Assembly: GCF_030538595.1 (NCBI RefSeq)
Contig: NZ_JAUNTS010000008.1
Coordinates: 1-64,000, forward strand
Source: Kocuria sp.
GTDB lineage: Bacteria; Actinomycetota; Actinomycetes; Actinomycetales; Micrococcaceae
DNA length: 64,000 nucleotides
Direction: 5' to 3'
Shown here in pieces: positions 38,181 to 48,251 of the stretch; position 1 is the stretch's first letter, and the number at the start of each line of letters is the position of its first letter. The notes under the pieces were generated by a model. It made no database searches. It was not told where the DNA came from and saw only the letters and a program-made list of their open reading frames with translations. A program made the position numbers and the translations under genes.

Positions 38181-39203
38181 TCACGGCCAGATCAAAGCCT
38201 TGATGGCTCGGCGTTCGTCCATGGCCTTGTAGCCTTCAGCGATTTCCTCCAAAGGCAGTTCAAGGTCAAAGACCTTTCCGGGGTCGATCTTGCGATCCCA
38301 GATGAGCTGGATCAGTTCCGGCAGGAAACGCCGCACAGGTGCAGGACCGCCCAGCAGGCTGACTTCCGCCCCGAACAGGGTTTCTCCGGGTAGTGAGACA
38401 TCATGGGAGACACCCACAAAACCCACGTGACCGCCTGGCCTGGCCGAATGAATTGCCTGCAGCATGGATTGCTGAGTGCCCACGGCCTCCACCACGCTGT
38501 GCGCGCCGTAGCCGCCGGTCATCTCCTTGATCTTGGCCACACCGTCATCACCGCGTTCTTCCACAATGTCTGTGGCACCGAATTCACGAGCCAGCTTTTG
38601 CCGGGACTCGTGTCTGCTCATGGCAATGATCCGCTCCGCACCCAGTTGCTTGGCAGCCAAAACGGCCAACAGGCCCACGGCGCCGTCGCCAACCACCACC
38701 ACGGTCTTGCCCGGCCCTGCCTGTGCTGCCACGGCGCCGAACCAGCCCGTGCCCAAAACGTCAGAAGCCGCCAGAAGAGATGGAATGAGCTCTGGATCTG
38801 GCTGGCCGGGGGTGGCCACCAGGGTGCCATCCGCCAGCGGGATGCGGACAAGTTCCGATTGTGCGCCGCCCGGGGTGGCGAATTCGCCCTGGATGCACCG
38901 AGATTGGAAACCGGACTGACAGATTTCGCAGGTGTTGTCCGAAGCCATGAAGGAGCCCACCACAAAGTCCCCCACGGACACGTTGCGGACGTCGGCACCT
39001 ACCTGTTCCACCACACCCACGTATTCGTGGCCCATGGGACGTGGGTCCGCGATCTCATCAATCCCCCGCCAAGGCCACATGTCCGAACCGCACACGCAAG
39101 CAGCGGTGACCCGAATGATGGCATCGGTGGGCTTTTGGATCACGGGATCCTCCCGGTCCTCAACCCGGACGTCTCCAGAGCCGTAAATGATGGTTCCGCG
39201 CAT
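38181..39203 (-). CDS. Zinc-dependent alcohol dehydrogenase family protein
   Basis: 340-residue MDR dehydrogenase. Catalytic zinc site in ACVCGSDMWPWRG and GHEYVG. The structural-zinc lobe has NTCEICQSGFQSRC, with three of four usual cysteines. Rossmann motif VVVGDGAVGLLAVLAAKQLGAE. NAD(P)-dependent oxidation of an unknown alcohol or reduction of an aldehyde. First gene of a three-gene unit with cupin and CMD genes (spaced ~107 and -4 bases) inserted between lexA and dinG. Confidence 0.9.
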   Translation of the reverse strand: MRGTIIYGSGDVRVEDREDPVIQKPTDAIIRVTAACVCGSDMWPWRGIDEIADPRPMGHEYVGVVEQVGADVRNVSVGDFVVGSFMASDNTCEICQSGFQSRCIQGEFATPGGAQSELVRIPLADGTLVATPGQPDPELIPSLLAASDVLGTGWFGAVAAQAGPGKTVVVVGDGAVGLLAVLAAKQLGAERIIAMSRHESRQKLAREFGATDIVEERGDDGVAKIKEMTGGYGAHSVVEAVGTQQSMLQAIHSARPGGHVGFVGVSHDVSLPGETLFGAEVSLLGGPAPVRRFLPELIQLIWDRKIDPGKVFDLELPLEEIAEGYKAMDERRAIKALIWP

Positions 39204-39323
39204 GACACTTCTCCTGGGGATGTGGTCCTTGGTTCCGGTCAGAAACCCTGTACTTCTTCCACCCTAGTCCCGCTCATGACTCTTGAGGAGGGACGGATGC
39301 ACCCACCATCCGGGCACCCATGA

Positions 39324-41423
39324 TCAGGTTTTTGGGTTCAGGCGGTGGAGGGCGCCCAGGACCACGGAGCGGTCCGCAGTGGTCCACAACGGGGGCAGAC
39401 TGGCCCGCAGGAAGCCTCCGTATCGAGCGGTGGCGATCCGGGAATCCAGAATGGCAACCACACCGCGGTCTGAGCCCGAGCGGATCAGCCGACCGGCCCC
39501 CTGCGCCAGCCGTACCGCTGCATGCGTTGCAGAGACTGCCATGAACCCGTTGCCTCCGGCATCAGCTGTGGCTCGGGTGCGGGCGGTGGACAGCGGATCA
39601 TCCGGGCGAGGGAAAGGAATTCGGTCAATCAAGACCAATCGGCAGGAATCCCCCGGGACATCCACGCCCTGCCACAGGCTCATGGTGCCGAACAGGCAGG
39701 TTTCTGGGTCCTCCGCAAATTCCTGGACCAAGGAGTTCAGGGAGGCATCCCCTTGACACAGAATGGGAATCTCGGTTCGTTCCCGCAGGTGTTCGGCGGC
39801 TTCCTCCGCGGCCCGTCGGGAGGAGAACAACCCCAGCGCGGCTCCCCCGGATGCCTCAATGAGTTCCAGGATTTCCTCCAACATGGCTGGGGACAACTGG
39901 CGCCCGGGCTTCTCCAGGTGCTTGGCCAGGTACAGAATGCCTTGACGTGCGTAATCGAAAGGGCTGCCAACATCCACACCGTCCCAGCGCGGGGCGCCTG
40001 CACCTTGCAAACCCAAATCCCCGGCCACGGAGTCAAAGGACTCCCCCACGGACAGTGTTGCTGAGGTCATGATCACGGTGCGGCCGTCAAAGAGTCCATC
40101 CCGCAACTGGCCTGCAACAGATAGCGGAGCCACGTGCAGGGTGGCGGGGTCATCATCCTGGGCCGGAACATAGCCCCGTCCGGGTTCCCAACCACCGGCA
40201 CGGGAAATCCACAGAACCTCCCGGTGTTCATCGGCCTCCAGCATCCGCTGGCACAAGTCCAGAATTTCGGTGACCCGCGAGCGCGCCATTTGCCGCCCGC
40301 CGTCGGCCTCTGCCTCCTGACCTGAACCACCCTTCTCCGGTTTTGAATCGGTCATGGCCTGGCGAGCGGCATCTCGGATTCGACCCACGGCACCCACCAT
40401 GGCTTCGTTCAAACCGCGGGGCAGCAACTCGGCCGGAACGCCGGTCAGGCAACGTTCAAGATCGTCAGCCCCTGCTTGCAGGTCATCGGAGGAGGCGGCG
40501 GTGTGCTTGCGGATGGAGGTGGCCGCAGCGCGCACAGCCGCAGCAGACAACGCCCCGGTGACTGCGCCAGTGACTCGGTCACGTAGTTCATGGGCCTCGT
40601 CAATGATCACAACATCGTGTTCCGGAAGCACCTGCACATCTTCAAACGCGTTGATGGCCAGGAGCGCATGGTTGGTGATCACCACGTCCGATTCAGCAGC
40701 CCGTGCCTTGGCCAGCTCCGCAAAGCACTCCTCCACGAACGGACAGGAACGGCCCAGGCACTCCCGGGCGGTCACGGAGACTTGACGCCAGGCCGCATCG
40801 GTGACGCCCGGCAGTACTTCGTCCCGATCTCCCGTGTCCGTTTTCTGTGCCCAGTCGCGCAGACGTTGCACCTCTTGGCCGAGCGCGGAGACGGGAGCGG
40901 ATGAGGGATGGGAGCCTTCCCCGGGGGTGGCGAACAGGGCGCCGTCGTCGTCTTCCGGATAGCCGCCCTCCAGTTTGTGGAGGCAAGCGTAGTTACTGCG
41001 GCCTTTGAGCAGCGCCACCTCCATGCCTTCAGGCAGTTCACCCTCCAGCGCCGCCAGAAGCCTGGGGACGTCGCGGCCCACCACCTGGGATTGCAGGGCG
41101 AGCGTTGCCGTGGCGATCACCACGGGTTTGGAAGCCGCCCCGCGATGGGCTGCGGCATGGTGCAAGGCCGGAGTCAGGTAGGCCAGGGACTTACCCGTGC
41201 CGGTTCCGGCCTGCACCAACAGGTGCCGGTTCAGTTCCAACGCCTCTGCCACCTTGGCCGCCATGAACCGTTGGCCGTCGCGGCGCTGCCCGCCCAGCGC
41301 GCTGACAGCTGTGTCCAGGAGGTGAAGAGCATCCGCTGCTCCGGGCAGAGTTTCGGGACGTTCGGTCACGGCCCGGCCCTTGCCGTCCCGGATGCCTGCG
41401 GACGGGGAAACCGTGGTGCTCAT
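39324..41423 (-). CDS. dinG: DinG-type ATP-dependent DNA helicase
   Basis: XPD-like SF2 helicase, 699 residues. Walker A QAGTGTGKSLAYL near residues 70-82. Four Fe-S cysteines: one in NYACLHK near 144 and three in CLGRSCPFVEECFA near 220. DEAH box VVIIDEAHEL near 270. Motif VI QGAGRLIRSGSDRG near the C-terminus. DinG unwinds D-loops, R-loops and forked DNA; in E. coli it is LexA-regulated. No convincing SOS box was seen before this copy. ATG 41423 is followed by normal N-terminal sequence. Confidence 0.94.
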   Translation of the reverse strand: MSTTVSPSAGIRDGKGRAVTERPETLPGAADALHLLDTAVSALGGQRRDGQRFMAAKVAEALELNRHLLVQAGTGTGKSLAYLTPALHHAAAHRGAASKPVVIATATLALQSQVVGRDVPRLLAALEGELPEGMEVALLKGRSNYACLHKLEGGYPEDDDGALFATPGEGSHPSSAPVSALGQEVQRLRDWAQKTDTGDRDEVLPGVTDAAWRQVSVTARECLGRSCPFVEECFAELAKARAAESDVVITNHALLAINAFEDVQVLPEHDVVIIDEAHELRDRVTGAVTGALSAAAVRAAATSIRKHTAASSDDLQAGADDLERCLTGVPAELLPRGLNEAMVGAVGRIRDAARQAMTDSKPEKGGSGQEAEADGGRQMARSRVTEILDLCQRMLEADEHREVLWISRAGGWEPGRGYVPAQDDDPATLHVAPLSVAGQLRDGLFDGRTVIMTSATLSVGESFDSVAGDLGLQGAGAPRWDGVDVGSPFDYARQGILYLAKHLEKPGRQLSPAMLEEILELIEASGGAALGLFSSRRAAEEAAEHLRERTEIPILCQGDASLNSLVQEFAEDPETCLFGTMSLWQGVDVPGDSCRLVLIDRIPFPRPDDPLSTARTRATADAGGNGFMAVSATHAAVRLAQGAGRLIRSGSDRGVVAILDSRIATARYGGFLRASLPPLWTTADRSVVLGALHRLNPKT

Positions 41424-41461
41424 AGGGGAATGTTTCTCCAGGAGTGTTCAGCCCGGTGGCG

Positions 41462-43120
41462 CTATGGACGATCTGCTGCGGGTTCACCGGCGGGAACCGC
41501 CGCTTCAGCCGCACCGTCCGCCACGGAAAACTCAAGGGGCTGTTCCGGCACGTACCGGGCCAGCTCCCCCGCCAGATCCTCCCGTACTTTGACCAGCAGG
41601 TGAGTGCCTTCTGCAAGGTATTCGGTCCGCAGGATCTCGGCATCCCAGCTGTGCAGTCGGGAGACCACATCTCCGTCACTGTAGGGCACCATCAGGTCCA
41701 ACACGTGATCCGGGCGCGGAATGGAGCTGGCGATCAGGTCTTTGAGTTCTTCGATCCCGGCACCGGTGTGGGCCGAAACCACAGCTACGTTCTTGTAGGT
41801 GTTGCGCAGGCGCTCGATCACGAACGGATCAGCGGCATCAGCCTTGTTGACCACAATGATTTCCGGCAGCGTGGTGGCCTGAATGTCCGCCAGCACCTCA
41901 CGTACCGCGCGAATCTGGCCTTCCGGATCCGGGTGGGCACCATCCACCACATGCAGGATCAGGTCCGCATCGGCCACTTCCTCCAGGGTGGATCGGAAAG
42001 CCTCCACCAGCTGGGTGGGCAGTGAGCGCACGAATCCCACGGTGTCGGAGAGTGTGTAGCCGATCCCGTCCGGAGTGGTGGCCTTGCGCACGGTGGGGTC
42101 CAGCGTGGCGAACAGCGCGTTCTCCACCAGCACACCGGCGTCCGTGAGCCGGTTCAGCAGGGAGGACTTACCGGCGTTGGTGTACCCCGCGATGGCCACG
42201 GAAGGCACGGAATGACGACGGCGATTCAACCGCTTGGCCTCACGGGCCGGCTTCATGGCCGCAATCTCCCGCTTCAACTTGGCCATGCGGGCTCGGATAC
42301 GACGCCGATCCAGCTCGATCTTGGTTTCACCGGGACCGCGCGAACCAATCCCTTCACCAGCTGCGGCACGGCCACCGGCCTGACGGGACAGGTTGCCACC
42401 CCAACCGCGCAGACGCGGCAGCATGTATTCCAGCTGAGCCAACTCCACTTGGGCCTTGCCCTCTTTGGACTTGGCGTGCTGGGCAAAGATGTCCAGGATC
42501 AAACCGGTCCGGTCAATCACCTTGACCTTGACCACATCCTCCAGTGCACGGCGCTGGGACGGGGCAAGCTCCTCATCCACCACCACGGTGTCCGCACCGG
42601 TGGCAGCCACAATCTCCTTGAGTTCCAGTGCCTTGCCGGAGCCCAGGTAGGTTGCGGGATCGGGTGTGCTGCGGCGTTGGATCACGCCATCCAGGACTTC
42701 CGAGCCCGCAGTTTCGGCCAGCGCGGCCAGTTCCCGCAGGGAGTTTTCGGCGTCCTCGGCCCGCCCGGAGGTCCACAGTCCGGCCAGGACCACCTTCTCC
42801 AGACGCAGTTCGCGGTACTCGACCTCGGTGATGTCTTCCAGTTCCGTGGACAGGTTGGCCACGCGGCGCAGCGATTGCCGCTCGGCAAGATCAAACTGCT
42901 CGCCGTCAGAACCGGTGTGGACGGTTTCGCCCGCCAGTTCGCGTGCCCGGCCGCCCAACACGTGACCGGCCTCAGCACCGCGATCCTGTGTTGCCCGCGC
43001 CCGGGAGAGCACCCGCTCCACCACATCTTCCAATTCGGATGGGGTGGGCTGATGACCGCGTTCGGAGAGCTCGGCGGAACCTGACGAGGGGTTGTGGGAG
43101 CCGTTATGGGTGTTGGTCAT
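41462..43120 (-). CDS. hflX: Ribosome-associated GTPase HflX
   Basis: 552 residues. HflX N-domain with ALEDVVKVKVIDRTGLILDIF, glycine-rich linker, coiled-coil, then GTPase domain: G1 GYTNAGKSSLLNRL near 310-323, G3 DTVGFVRSLP, G4 NKAD. HflX splits stalled ribosomes under stress. The first ~90 residues form an actinobacterial extension. Neighbour of dinG and close to dapF/miaA/miaB, a conserved arrangement. Confidence 0.96.
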   Translation of the reverse strand: MTNTHNGSHNPSSGSAELSERGHQPTPSELEDVVERVLSRARATQDRGAEAGHVLGGRARELAGETVHTGSDGEQFDLAERQSLRRVANLSTELEDITEVEYRELRLEKVVLAGLWTSGRAEDAENSLRELAALAETAGSEVLDGVIQRRSTPDPATYLGSGKALELKEIVAATGADTVVVDEELAPSQRRALEDVVKVKVIDRTGLILDIFAQHAKSKEGKAQVELAQLEYMLPRLRGWGGNLSRQAGGRAAAGEGIGSRGPGETKIELDRRRIRARMAKLKREIAAMKPAREAKRLNRRRHSVPSVAIAGYTNAGKSSLLNRLTDAGVLVENALFATLDPTVRKATTPDGIGYTLSDTVGFVRSLPTQLVEAFRSTLEEVADADLILHVVDGAHPDPEGQIRAVREVLADIQATTLPEIIVVNKADAADPFVIERLRNTYKNVAVVSAHTGAGIEELKDLIASSIPRPDHVLDLMVPYSDGDVVSRLHSWDAEILRTEYLAEGTHLLVKVREDLAGELARYVPEQPLEFSVADGAAEAAVPAGEPAADRP

Positions 43121-43266
43121 GAATCCTTTTCATGGTTTGGGTGGGCCGCATCTGTGAGCCACGGCCAGGTCTTCTTGATGTTCAACGGCACCGGCACCGG
43201 CCTTGTTCCCGCTCCCTGGATTCGTCCTCACCCGGGCCCTGGGAGGCTGCGTCTAGGCTGGCTCGT

Positions 43267-43890
43267 ATGACTGCGCATTACTTCCTCACCCCCGATGGTC
43301 CTGAACAGCGGATGGAATTGGAAGTCCAGCTGCGCGGTCAGCAACTCCGGGTGGTCACCGCAGACGGCGTGTTCTCTCCCAAAGCCTTGGACAAAGGCAC
43401 CGCCGTGCTGCTGGAGGAGGTTCCAGACCCCGTGGGCCGCGAGTTCTTGGACCTGGGCTGCGGTTGGGGGCCGATCACTTTGGCCATGGGGCTGGGGTCC
43501 ACAGCGCACGACGACTCCCGGGTGACCGCCGTCGACGTCAATGAACGGTCCTTGGCACTGACCCGGGACAACGCGGCTGCCCACGGCGTGCGTGTAGAGG
43601 TTTGTCTCCCGGATGAGGTGCCGCCGGAGAGGCAGTTCGATGTCCTGTGGTCCAACCCGCCCATCCGGATTGGCAAGGAGGCGCTGCACAAGTTGCTGCT
43701 GCGCTGGTTACCCCGCCTGAGCCCCACCGGTGAGGCATGGTTGGTGGTGCAGAAGAATCTTGGCGCAGACTCTCTGCAGAAGTGGATGCTGACCGCCCTC
43801 CCGGAAGCCACCGGGACCGCGTGGGACGTGGAGCGGGTCAGCACCTCCAAGGGGTTCCGGGTGTTGCGGGTCAGCCGAAGCGCCCGTTAG
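43267..43890 (+). CDS. RsmC-like class I SAM methyltransferase
   Basis: 207 residues, from ATG 43267 (an earlier frame from 43132 lacks resemblance). Begins MTAHYFLTPDGPEQRME; SAM motif FLDLGCGWGPITLAMGL near 60-77; catalytic-type motif DVLWSNPPIRIGKEALH (NPP[I/F]) typical of 16S rRNA G1207 methyltransferase RsmC. Likely N2-guanine rRNA methylation. Single plus-strand gene between hflX and dapF, convergent with dapF. Confidence 0.9.
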   Translation: MTAHYFLTPDGPEQRMELEVQLRGQQLRVVTADGVFSPKALDKGTAVLLEEVPDPVGREFLDLGCGWGPITLAMGLGSTAHDDSRVTAVDVNERSLALTRDNAAAHGVRVEVCLPDEVPPERQFDVLWSNPPIRIGKEALHKLLLRWLPRLSPTGEAWLVVQKNLGADSLQKWMLTALPEATGTAWDVERVSTSKGFRVLRVSRSAR

Positions 43891-44878
43891 CCACCACCAC
43901 GGCTGGTCCCGCCAACACCACGTGTTCGGCGCCGTGCGGGCCCTCCACAAAAGTTGCTGAGACCACTCCACCGGGGACTTCGATCAGCCATTCATCCGGT
44001 GCGCTGTCTCCCGCCCAGAAACGAGTGGCTGCAGCCGCAGCGCAAGCCCCCGTGCCACAGGACTGTGTTTCCCCTACGCCGCGTTCGTGCACGCGCATCC
44101 GGATGCGGCCGATTTCCTCAGCTCCGGTTCCGTCCTCCTCAATGGGCACCACAAACTCCACATTGGTGCCATCCGGTGGGGTGGGACGCACCGTGGGCTC
44201 GGTGAACAACTGCAGCGAATCCAACTTTTCGCCCTCGGCCAGAGCCACCACGGTGTGGGGGTTGCCCATAGTGATGGACACCGCCGGACGGGGAACACGC
44301 AGCCCAGCGCCGGTCACCACGGAGTCGGAGCCACGTGAGCGGGCGGTATCGCCGTCGATGAACCCCCAGGGGCCCATGTCCACGGCGTAACCATCCTCCG
44401 TACGGGCCACAGCCTTGACCCCGGCCCGGGTGCCGATCCGCACCACGGCACCTTCGGCCAGCTCAATGAGCCCGTGGCCCACCAGCGTGTGTACAAAAAC
44501 TCGAACCCCGTTGCCGCACATCTCCGCAATGGAACCGTCCCCGTTGCGATAGTCCATGAACCATTCCGCTTCCGGAGCCTGCTCCAAGAGCTGGCGGCCT
44601 TCCTCCAGGTGCTCAGAACGGGCAATTCGGATGAACCCGTCACCGCCAATGCCCGCGTGGCGGTCACAGGCCAGACGGACCGTTTCGTCACTGAGCAACA
44701 GCTCCGCCTTGGGGTCCACCACCACCACAAAGTCATTGCCCGTCCCGTGCGCCTTGACGAACGGCCAGCCGGTCAACTCGCCAAACACCTGTTCGGTGCG
44801 GCATGCGGGGCTGTGCTCTTGGGGCATGGTTGGGGTGTGGTCCTGGGATTCTTGCGGCTGGGGTTCTTCGGTGCTCAC
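43871..44878 (-). CDS. dapF: Diaminopimelate epimerase
   Basis: Converts LL- to meso-diaminopimelate for lysine and peptidoglycan. 335 residues. Catalytic cysteines in AEMCGNGVRVF near residue 120 and SCGTGACAAA near 273; substrate segments HGTGNDFVVV and GNPHTVV. About 40 polar N-terminal residues precede the conserved start, so a later initiation is possible. Its 3' end overlaps the convergent methyltransferase gene by about 20 bases. Confidence 0.95.
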   Translation of the reverse strand: MSTEEPQPQESQDHTPTMPQEHSPACRTEQVFGELTGWPFVKAHGTGNDFVVVVDPKAELLLSDETVRLACDRHAGIGGDGFIRIARSEHLEEGRQLLEQAPEAEWFMDYRNGDGSIAEMCGNGVRVFVHTLVGHGLIELAEGAVVRIGTRAGVKAVARTEDGYAVDMGPWGFIDGDTARSRGSDSVVTGAGLRVPRPAVSITMGNPHTVVALAEGEKLDSLQLFTEPTVRPTPPDGTNVEFVVPIEEDGTGAEEIGRIRMRVHERGVGETQSCGTGACAAAAATRFWAGDSAPDEWLIEVPGGVVSATFVEGPHGAEHVVLAGPAVVVANGRFG

Positions 44879-44887
44879 GCGCCCATG

Positions 44888-45817
44888 CTAGTCCGCCGGG
44901 CTGGTTGCCCTGATCAGCTCCACGGCTCGATTCACCAGCAGCGGATCATGGGCGGGGAGCCACTGCACGCGAGGATCGGCGCGGAACCAGGTCAGCTGCC
45001 GCTTGGCGAACTGACGAGTGGCCACCACGGTGGATTCCACGGCTTGTTGTCTGCTCATGGTGCCGTCCACGACGTTCAAGAACTGTCCGTAGCCCAAGGC
45101 ACGAGAGGCTGTTTTTCCTTCGCGCAATCCTTGCGGGATCAGGGCACGGACCTCCGCCTCCAAACCCACTTCCACCATGTGCGCCACACGGTCAGTCAAC
45201 CGGTTGTAGAGCACATCCCTCTCCAGATCCAGAGCGATCTGCACGGTGGGTTGCACGTAGCTGCGTTGCGGCATGAAGGAGGTGAACGGACGGCCCGTGA
45301 CGTGATGGACCTCCAGTGCGCGGACCAGGCGGCGATCATCCTTGATGCGCGACGCCGATTCCGGGTCCACTTCCTGCAGACGCGCCCGCAGAGCACCCGG
45401 GCCATGCTGATGCAGTTCAGCTTCCAAGCCCGCGCGAATCTCCGGGTCCGTTCCGGGAAATTCCATGTGATCCAAGGCCGCCCGGACGTAGAGCCCGGAA
45501 CCGCCCACCAGGATGGGTAATTTGCCGCGGGCTCGGATCTGGGCAAAGCACTGCCGCGCCTGCTCCTGGAACACGGCCACAGATGCTTCCTGCGTGACAT
45601 CCATGATGTCCAAGAGGTGGTGGGCCACGCCGTCGCGCTCCTGCACGGTGGCCTTGGCCGTGCCAATGTCCATGCCCCGGTAGAACTGCATGGCGTCCGC
45701 ATTGACCACCTCGCCGTTGAGTTCCCGAGCCAGGCGCACGCTCAGCGCGGTTTTGCCAGTCCCGGTGGGACCCACCAGGGCGACGACGGGCAGCTCAGGA
45801 GGCTCCGGTCCGGTCAC
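44888..45817 (-). CDS. miaA: tRNA dimethylallyltransferase
   Basis: Adds dimethylallyl to A37 of UNN-reading tRNAs. 309 residues from GTG 45817, two bases after the miaB stop. P-loop [16 protein letters not shown] near residues 15-30, [25 protein letters not shown] and [11 protein letters not shown] longer frame to 45898 begins inside miaB and is rejected. Forms a pathway pair with miaB immediately upstream. Confidence 0.95.
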   Translation of the reverse strand: MTGPEPPELPVVALVGPTGTGKTALSVRLARELNGEVVNADAMQFYRGMDIGTAKATVQERDGVAHHLLDIMDVTQEASVAVFQEQARQCFAQIRARGKLPILVGGSGLYVRAALDHMEFPGTDPEIRAGLEAELHQHGPGALRARLQEVDPESASRIKDDRRLVRALEVHHVTGRPFTSFMPQRSYVQPTVQIALDLERDVLYNRLTDRVAHMVEVGLEAEVRALIPQGLREGKTASRALGYGQFLNVVDGTMSRQQAVESTVVATRQFAKRQLTWFRADPRVQWLPAHDPLLVNRAVELIRATSPAD

Positions 45818-45818
45818 C

Positions 45819-47429
45819 TCAGCGACCGCTGACCGGGGACGGCACCACCGGGAGGGAAGGCATCCCCAGGCTGACCTGGCCGGGTGCGGCATTGGCACCC
45901 GCGCCAGTGCCGCAGGACTCGGCTTGCTCCCGCTCCCATGCGTCCCCGCCGCGGGAACGCCGCACGCTGTACTGCGCCCCCGTGGGGTCGGAGATCAGGT
46001 GGTAAGCAGCAGCCTGGGTGATCGGAACTGTCACAAAATCTCCCGGGCGGGGAGGCTGGGCACCGTCAGGGACGGAAAAGTGCACCAGCCGCTGGTCTTG
46101 AGCACGGCCGGACAGCCTGCGGGTCTCCCCGCTCTTCTTGCCGGCATTGGCGGTGACCAAAAGTTCCACGGTGCGGCCCAACATGGCAGCGTTCTCCTCC
46201 GCCGCAATACGATCCTGCAGCGCCACCAACCGTTCAAAGCGCTCCTGAACCACAGCCTTGGGCAGTTGATCCTCACGTTCACCTGCGGGGGTTCCCGGCC
46301 GCACCGAATACTGGAAGGTGAAGGCCGAGGCGAAGCGGGACTCCTCCACCACCCGCATGGTGTCCTGGAAGTCCTCTTCCGTCTCTCCCGGGAAGCCAAC
46401 GATGATGTCCGTGGTGATCGCGGCATCCGGAATCTGCGCCCGGACCTTCTCCAGAATGCCCAAGAACTTCTTGGACCGGTAAGAGCGCCGCATCTCCCGC
46501 AGCACACGGTCGCTGCCCGACTGCAAAGGCATGTGCAGCTGCGGCATCACATTGGGGGTCTCAGCCATGGCATCAATCACGTCATCCGTGAAGGCCGCCG
46601 GGTGCGGAGAGGTGAAGCGCACACGCTCCAAACCCTCGATCTCACCGCAGGCGCGCAGCAGCTTGGAAAATGCCTGCCGGTCACCAAAGGACACACCGTA
46701 GGAGTTCACGTTCTGCCCCAGCAGGGTGATCTCCACCGCCCCCTGGTCCACCAACGCTTGAACCTCGGCAAGAATGTCCCCGGGACGCCGGTCTTCTTCC
46801 TTGCCACGCAGGGAAGGCACAATGCAGAAGGTGCACGTGTTGTTGCACCCCACAGAGATGGAGACCCAACCGGCGTAGGCCTGGTCCCGCTTGGTGGGCA
46901 AGGCCGACGGAAAAGTCTCCAGGGACTCCAGAATCTCGATCTCGGCTTGTTCATTGTGCCGGGCCCGCTCCAACAGCACGGGCAGGGACCCAATGTTGTG
47001 TGTTCCAAAGACCACATCCACCACCGGGGATTTCTTCAGAATGGTGTCCTGGTCTTTTTGAGCCAGGCAACCGCCCACGGCCACCTGGAAGTTCTGATTC
47101 TTCTGCTTGTGTTCCACCAATTGGGAGAGGTGACCGTAGAGCTTGTTGTCTGCGTTCTCCCGCACCGCGCAGGTGTTGAAGACCACTAGATCGGGGTCCT
47201 GTCCATCCCGCACCGGGGTGTAGCCGGCCGTCTCCAAGAGCCCGTTGATACGTTCGGAATCGTGCACGTTCATCTGGCACCCGAAAGTACGCACCTCAAA
47301 GGAACGCGGAGAGTCCAAGACGGGGATCTCCGGGGCTGTGGTGGACGGGCCGGTCCGGGCCGGTTGTGCCGTGCTGGGGGTCTGGGTGTGGGCGCTCGCA
47401 GCAGTTACCTGGGCGTCAACGTTGGTCAT
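45819..47429 (-). CDS. miaB: tRNA-2-methylthio-N6-dimethylallyladenosine synthase
   Basis: Radical SAM enzyme that methylthiolates i6A37. N-terminal MTTase domain ([14 protein letters not shown], with cluster Cys also in [11 protein letters not shown] and VGGCLAQ), radical SAM motif [15 protein letters not shown] near residue 196, and a C-terminal TRAM domain followed by a ~45-residue tail. 536 residues with ATG 47429; a GTG two codons upstream is equally possible. Directly precedes miaA. Confidence 0.96.
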   Translation of the reverse strand: MTNVDAQVTAASAHTQTPSTAQPARTGPSTTAPEIPVLDSPRSFEVRTFGCQMNVHDSERINGLLETAGYTPVRDGQDPDLVVFNTCAVRENADNKLYGHLSQLVEHKQKNQNFQVAVGGCLAQKDQDTILKKSPVVDVVFGTHNIGSLPVLLERARHNEQAEIEILESLETFPSALPTKRDQAYAGWVSISVGCNNTCTFCIVPSLRGKEEDRRPGDILAEVQALVDQGAVEITLLGQNVNSYGVSFGDRQAFSKLLRACGEIEGLERVRFTSPHPAAFTDDVIDAMAETPNVMPQLHMPLQSGSDRVLREMRRSYRSKKFLGILEKVRAQIPDAAITTDIIVGFPGETEEDFQDTMRVVEESRFASAFTFQYSVRPGTPAGEREDQLPKAVVQERFERLVALQDRIAAEENAAMLGRTVELLVTANAGKKSGETRRLSGRAQDQRLVHFSVPDGAQPPRPGDFVTVPITQAAAYHLISDPTGAQYSVRRSRGGDAWEREQAESCGTGAGANAAPGQVSLGMPSLPVVPSPVSGR

Positions 47430-47468
47430 ACTCACCCGACAAGGATAGTGGCCACGTCAAACCCCCTC

Positions 47469-47537
47469 CTCCGCCGAGATCATGGTTTGTGGAGGATTCC
47501 GGGCGAAAAATTGAGAGGAACCATGATCTCGGCGGAG
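47469..47537. repeat. Long hairpin abutting the recX stop codon
   Basis: A 19-bp perfect stem pairs 47469-47487 (CTCCGCCGAGATCATGGTT) with 47519-47537, around a 31-base interior that contains GGGCGAAAAATTG. The recX TAA complement begins at 47538, the next base. Probably ends recX transcription. No U-run follows the stem, and the AT-rich segment sits inside the loop. Confidence 0.8.
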
Positions 47538-48143
47538 TTAGGTGGGTGGGGATTCGGCCAGGACCTCTTTGACGACGTCGAAGGCCATGCCCGGGGCGTA
47601 TCCCTTACGCGCCAGCATGGAGACCAGACGGCGGGTGAGCTTGTCCCGTGAGGCTCGATCCGCCAGCTGCTCGGTCAGTTGCTCGCCGGACGGTGCCTTG
47701 CGGCGGACCAACTCCAAGGCGTCAGCGCGTTCGTCGTGGTCGGTGCGCTGCTCCAAAGCTTCTTCCACCAGCTCGGGGTCAATCCCTTTGGCTTGTAGGT
47801 CTCGGCGTAATGCCGGCCGCGCAAGTTTCCTGGTTTCCGCCCGCGACCGCACAAAAGCCTGGGCGAAGGCAGCATCATCCACCAATCCCACGTCCTCGAA
47901 ACGGTCCAGCACCGCCATGGCAACGTTTTCGGGCACTCCGCGATCCGCCAGCTTGTCCTCCAGCTGACGACGAGACTTGGCCGATGCCGTCAACTGACGC
48001 AGCACAATGTTGCGAGCCGCTTCATACACGTCCGCGTCGGTCTGGGCGGCTGTCTCCGGTGCGCTGGGCTGCTGGGCTCGCCCGGAACGTTGGTATCGCT
48101 CTTGGGCGCGGCGACGGCGCTGTTCGTACATATTCTCAGTCAT
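47538..48143 (-). CDS. recX: RecA regulator RecX
   Basis: Binds RecA filaments and modulates recombination. 201 residues: ~45-residue charged N-terminus (YEQRRRRAQERYQRSGRAQQ), then the three-helix RecX repeats (ARNIVLRQLTASAKSRRQLE, DRGVPENVAMAVLDRFEDVGLVDDAAFA, LRRDLQAKGIDPELVEEAL). Downstream of recA on the same strand; a 12-bp hairpin lies between, so recX is likely expressed by read-through at lower level. Confidence 0.93.
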   Translation of the reverse strand: MTENMYEQRRRRAQERYQRSGRAQQPSAPETAAQTDADVYEAARNIVLRQLTASAKSRRQLEDKLADRGVPENVAMAVLDRFEDVGLVDDAAFAQAFVRSRAETRKLARPALRRDLQAKGIDPELVEEALEQRTDHDERADALELVRRKAPSGEQLTEQLADRASRDKLTRRLVSMLARKGYAPGMAFDVVKEVLAESPPT

Positions 48144-48184
48144 GGCCTGCTGTCTCAGTCATGCTCTGCTTTCGGATACTCCAC

Positions 48185-48217
48185 GACCCCGAAAGGCAAC
48201 GTCACTTTCGGGGTCGG
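48185..48217 (-). terminator. recA-recX intergenic hairpin
   Basis: Stem CGACCCCGAAAG / CTTTCGGGGTCG, 12 bp perfect, 9-base loop, in the 108-base gap after recA. It may act as a partial terminator that keeps recX below recA, as in E. coli. No U-run visible. Confidence 0.7.
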
Positions 48218-48251
48218 GACTTCTAGTGGGTCTGCGCAGTGTCAGAGGACC

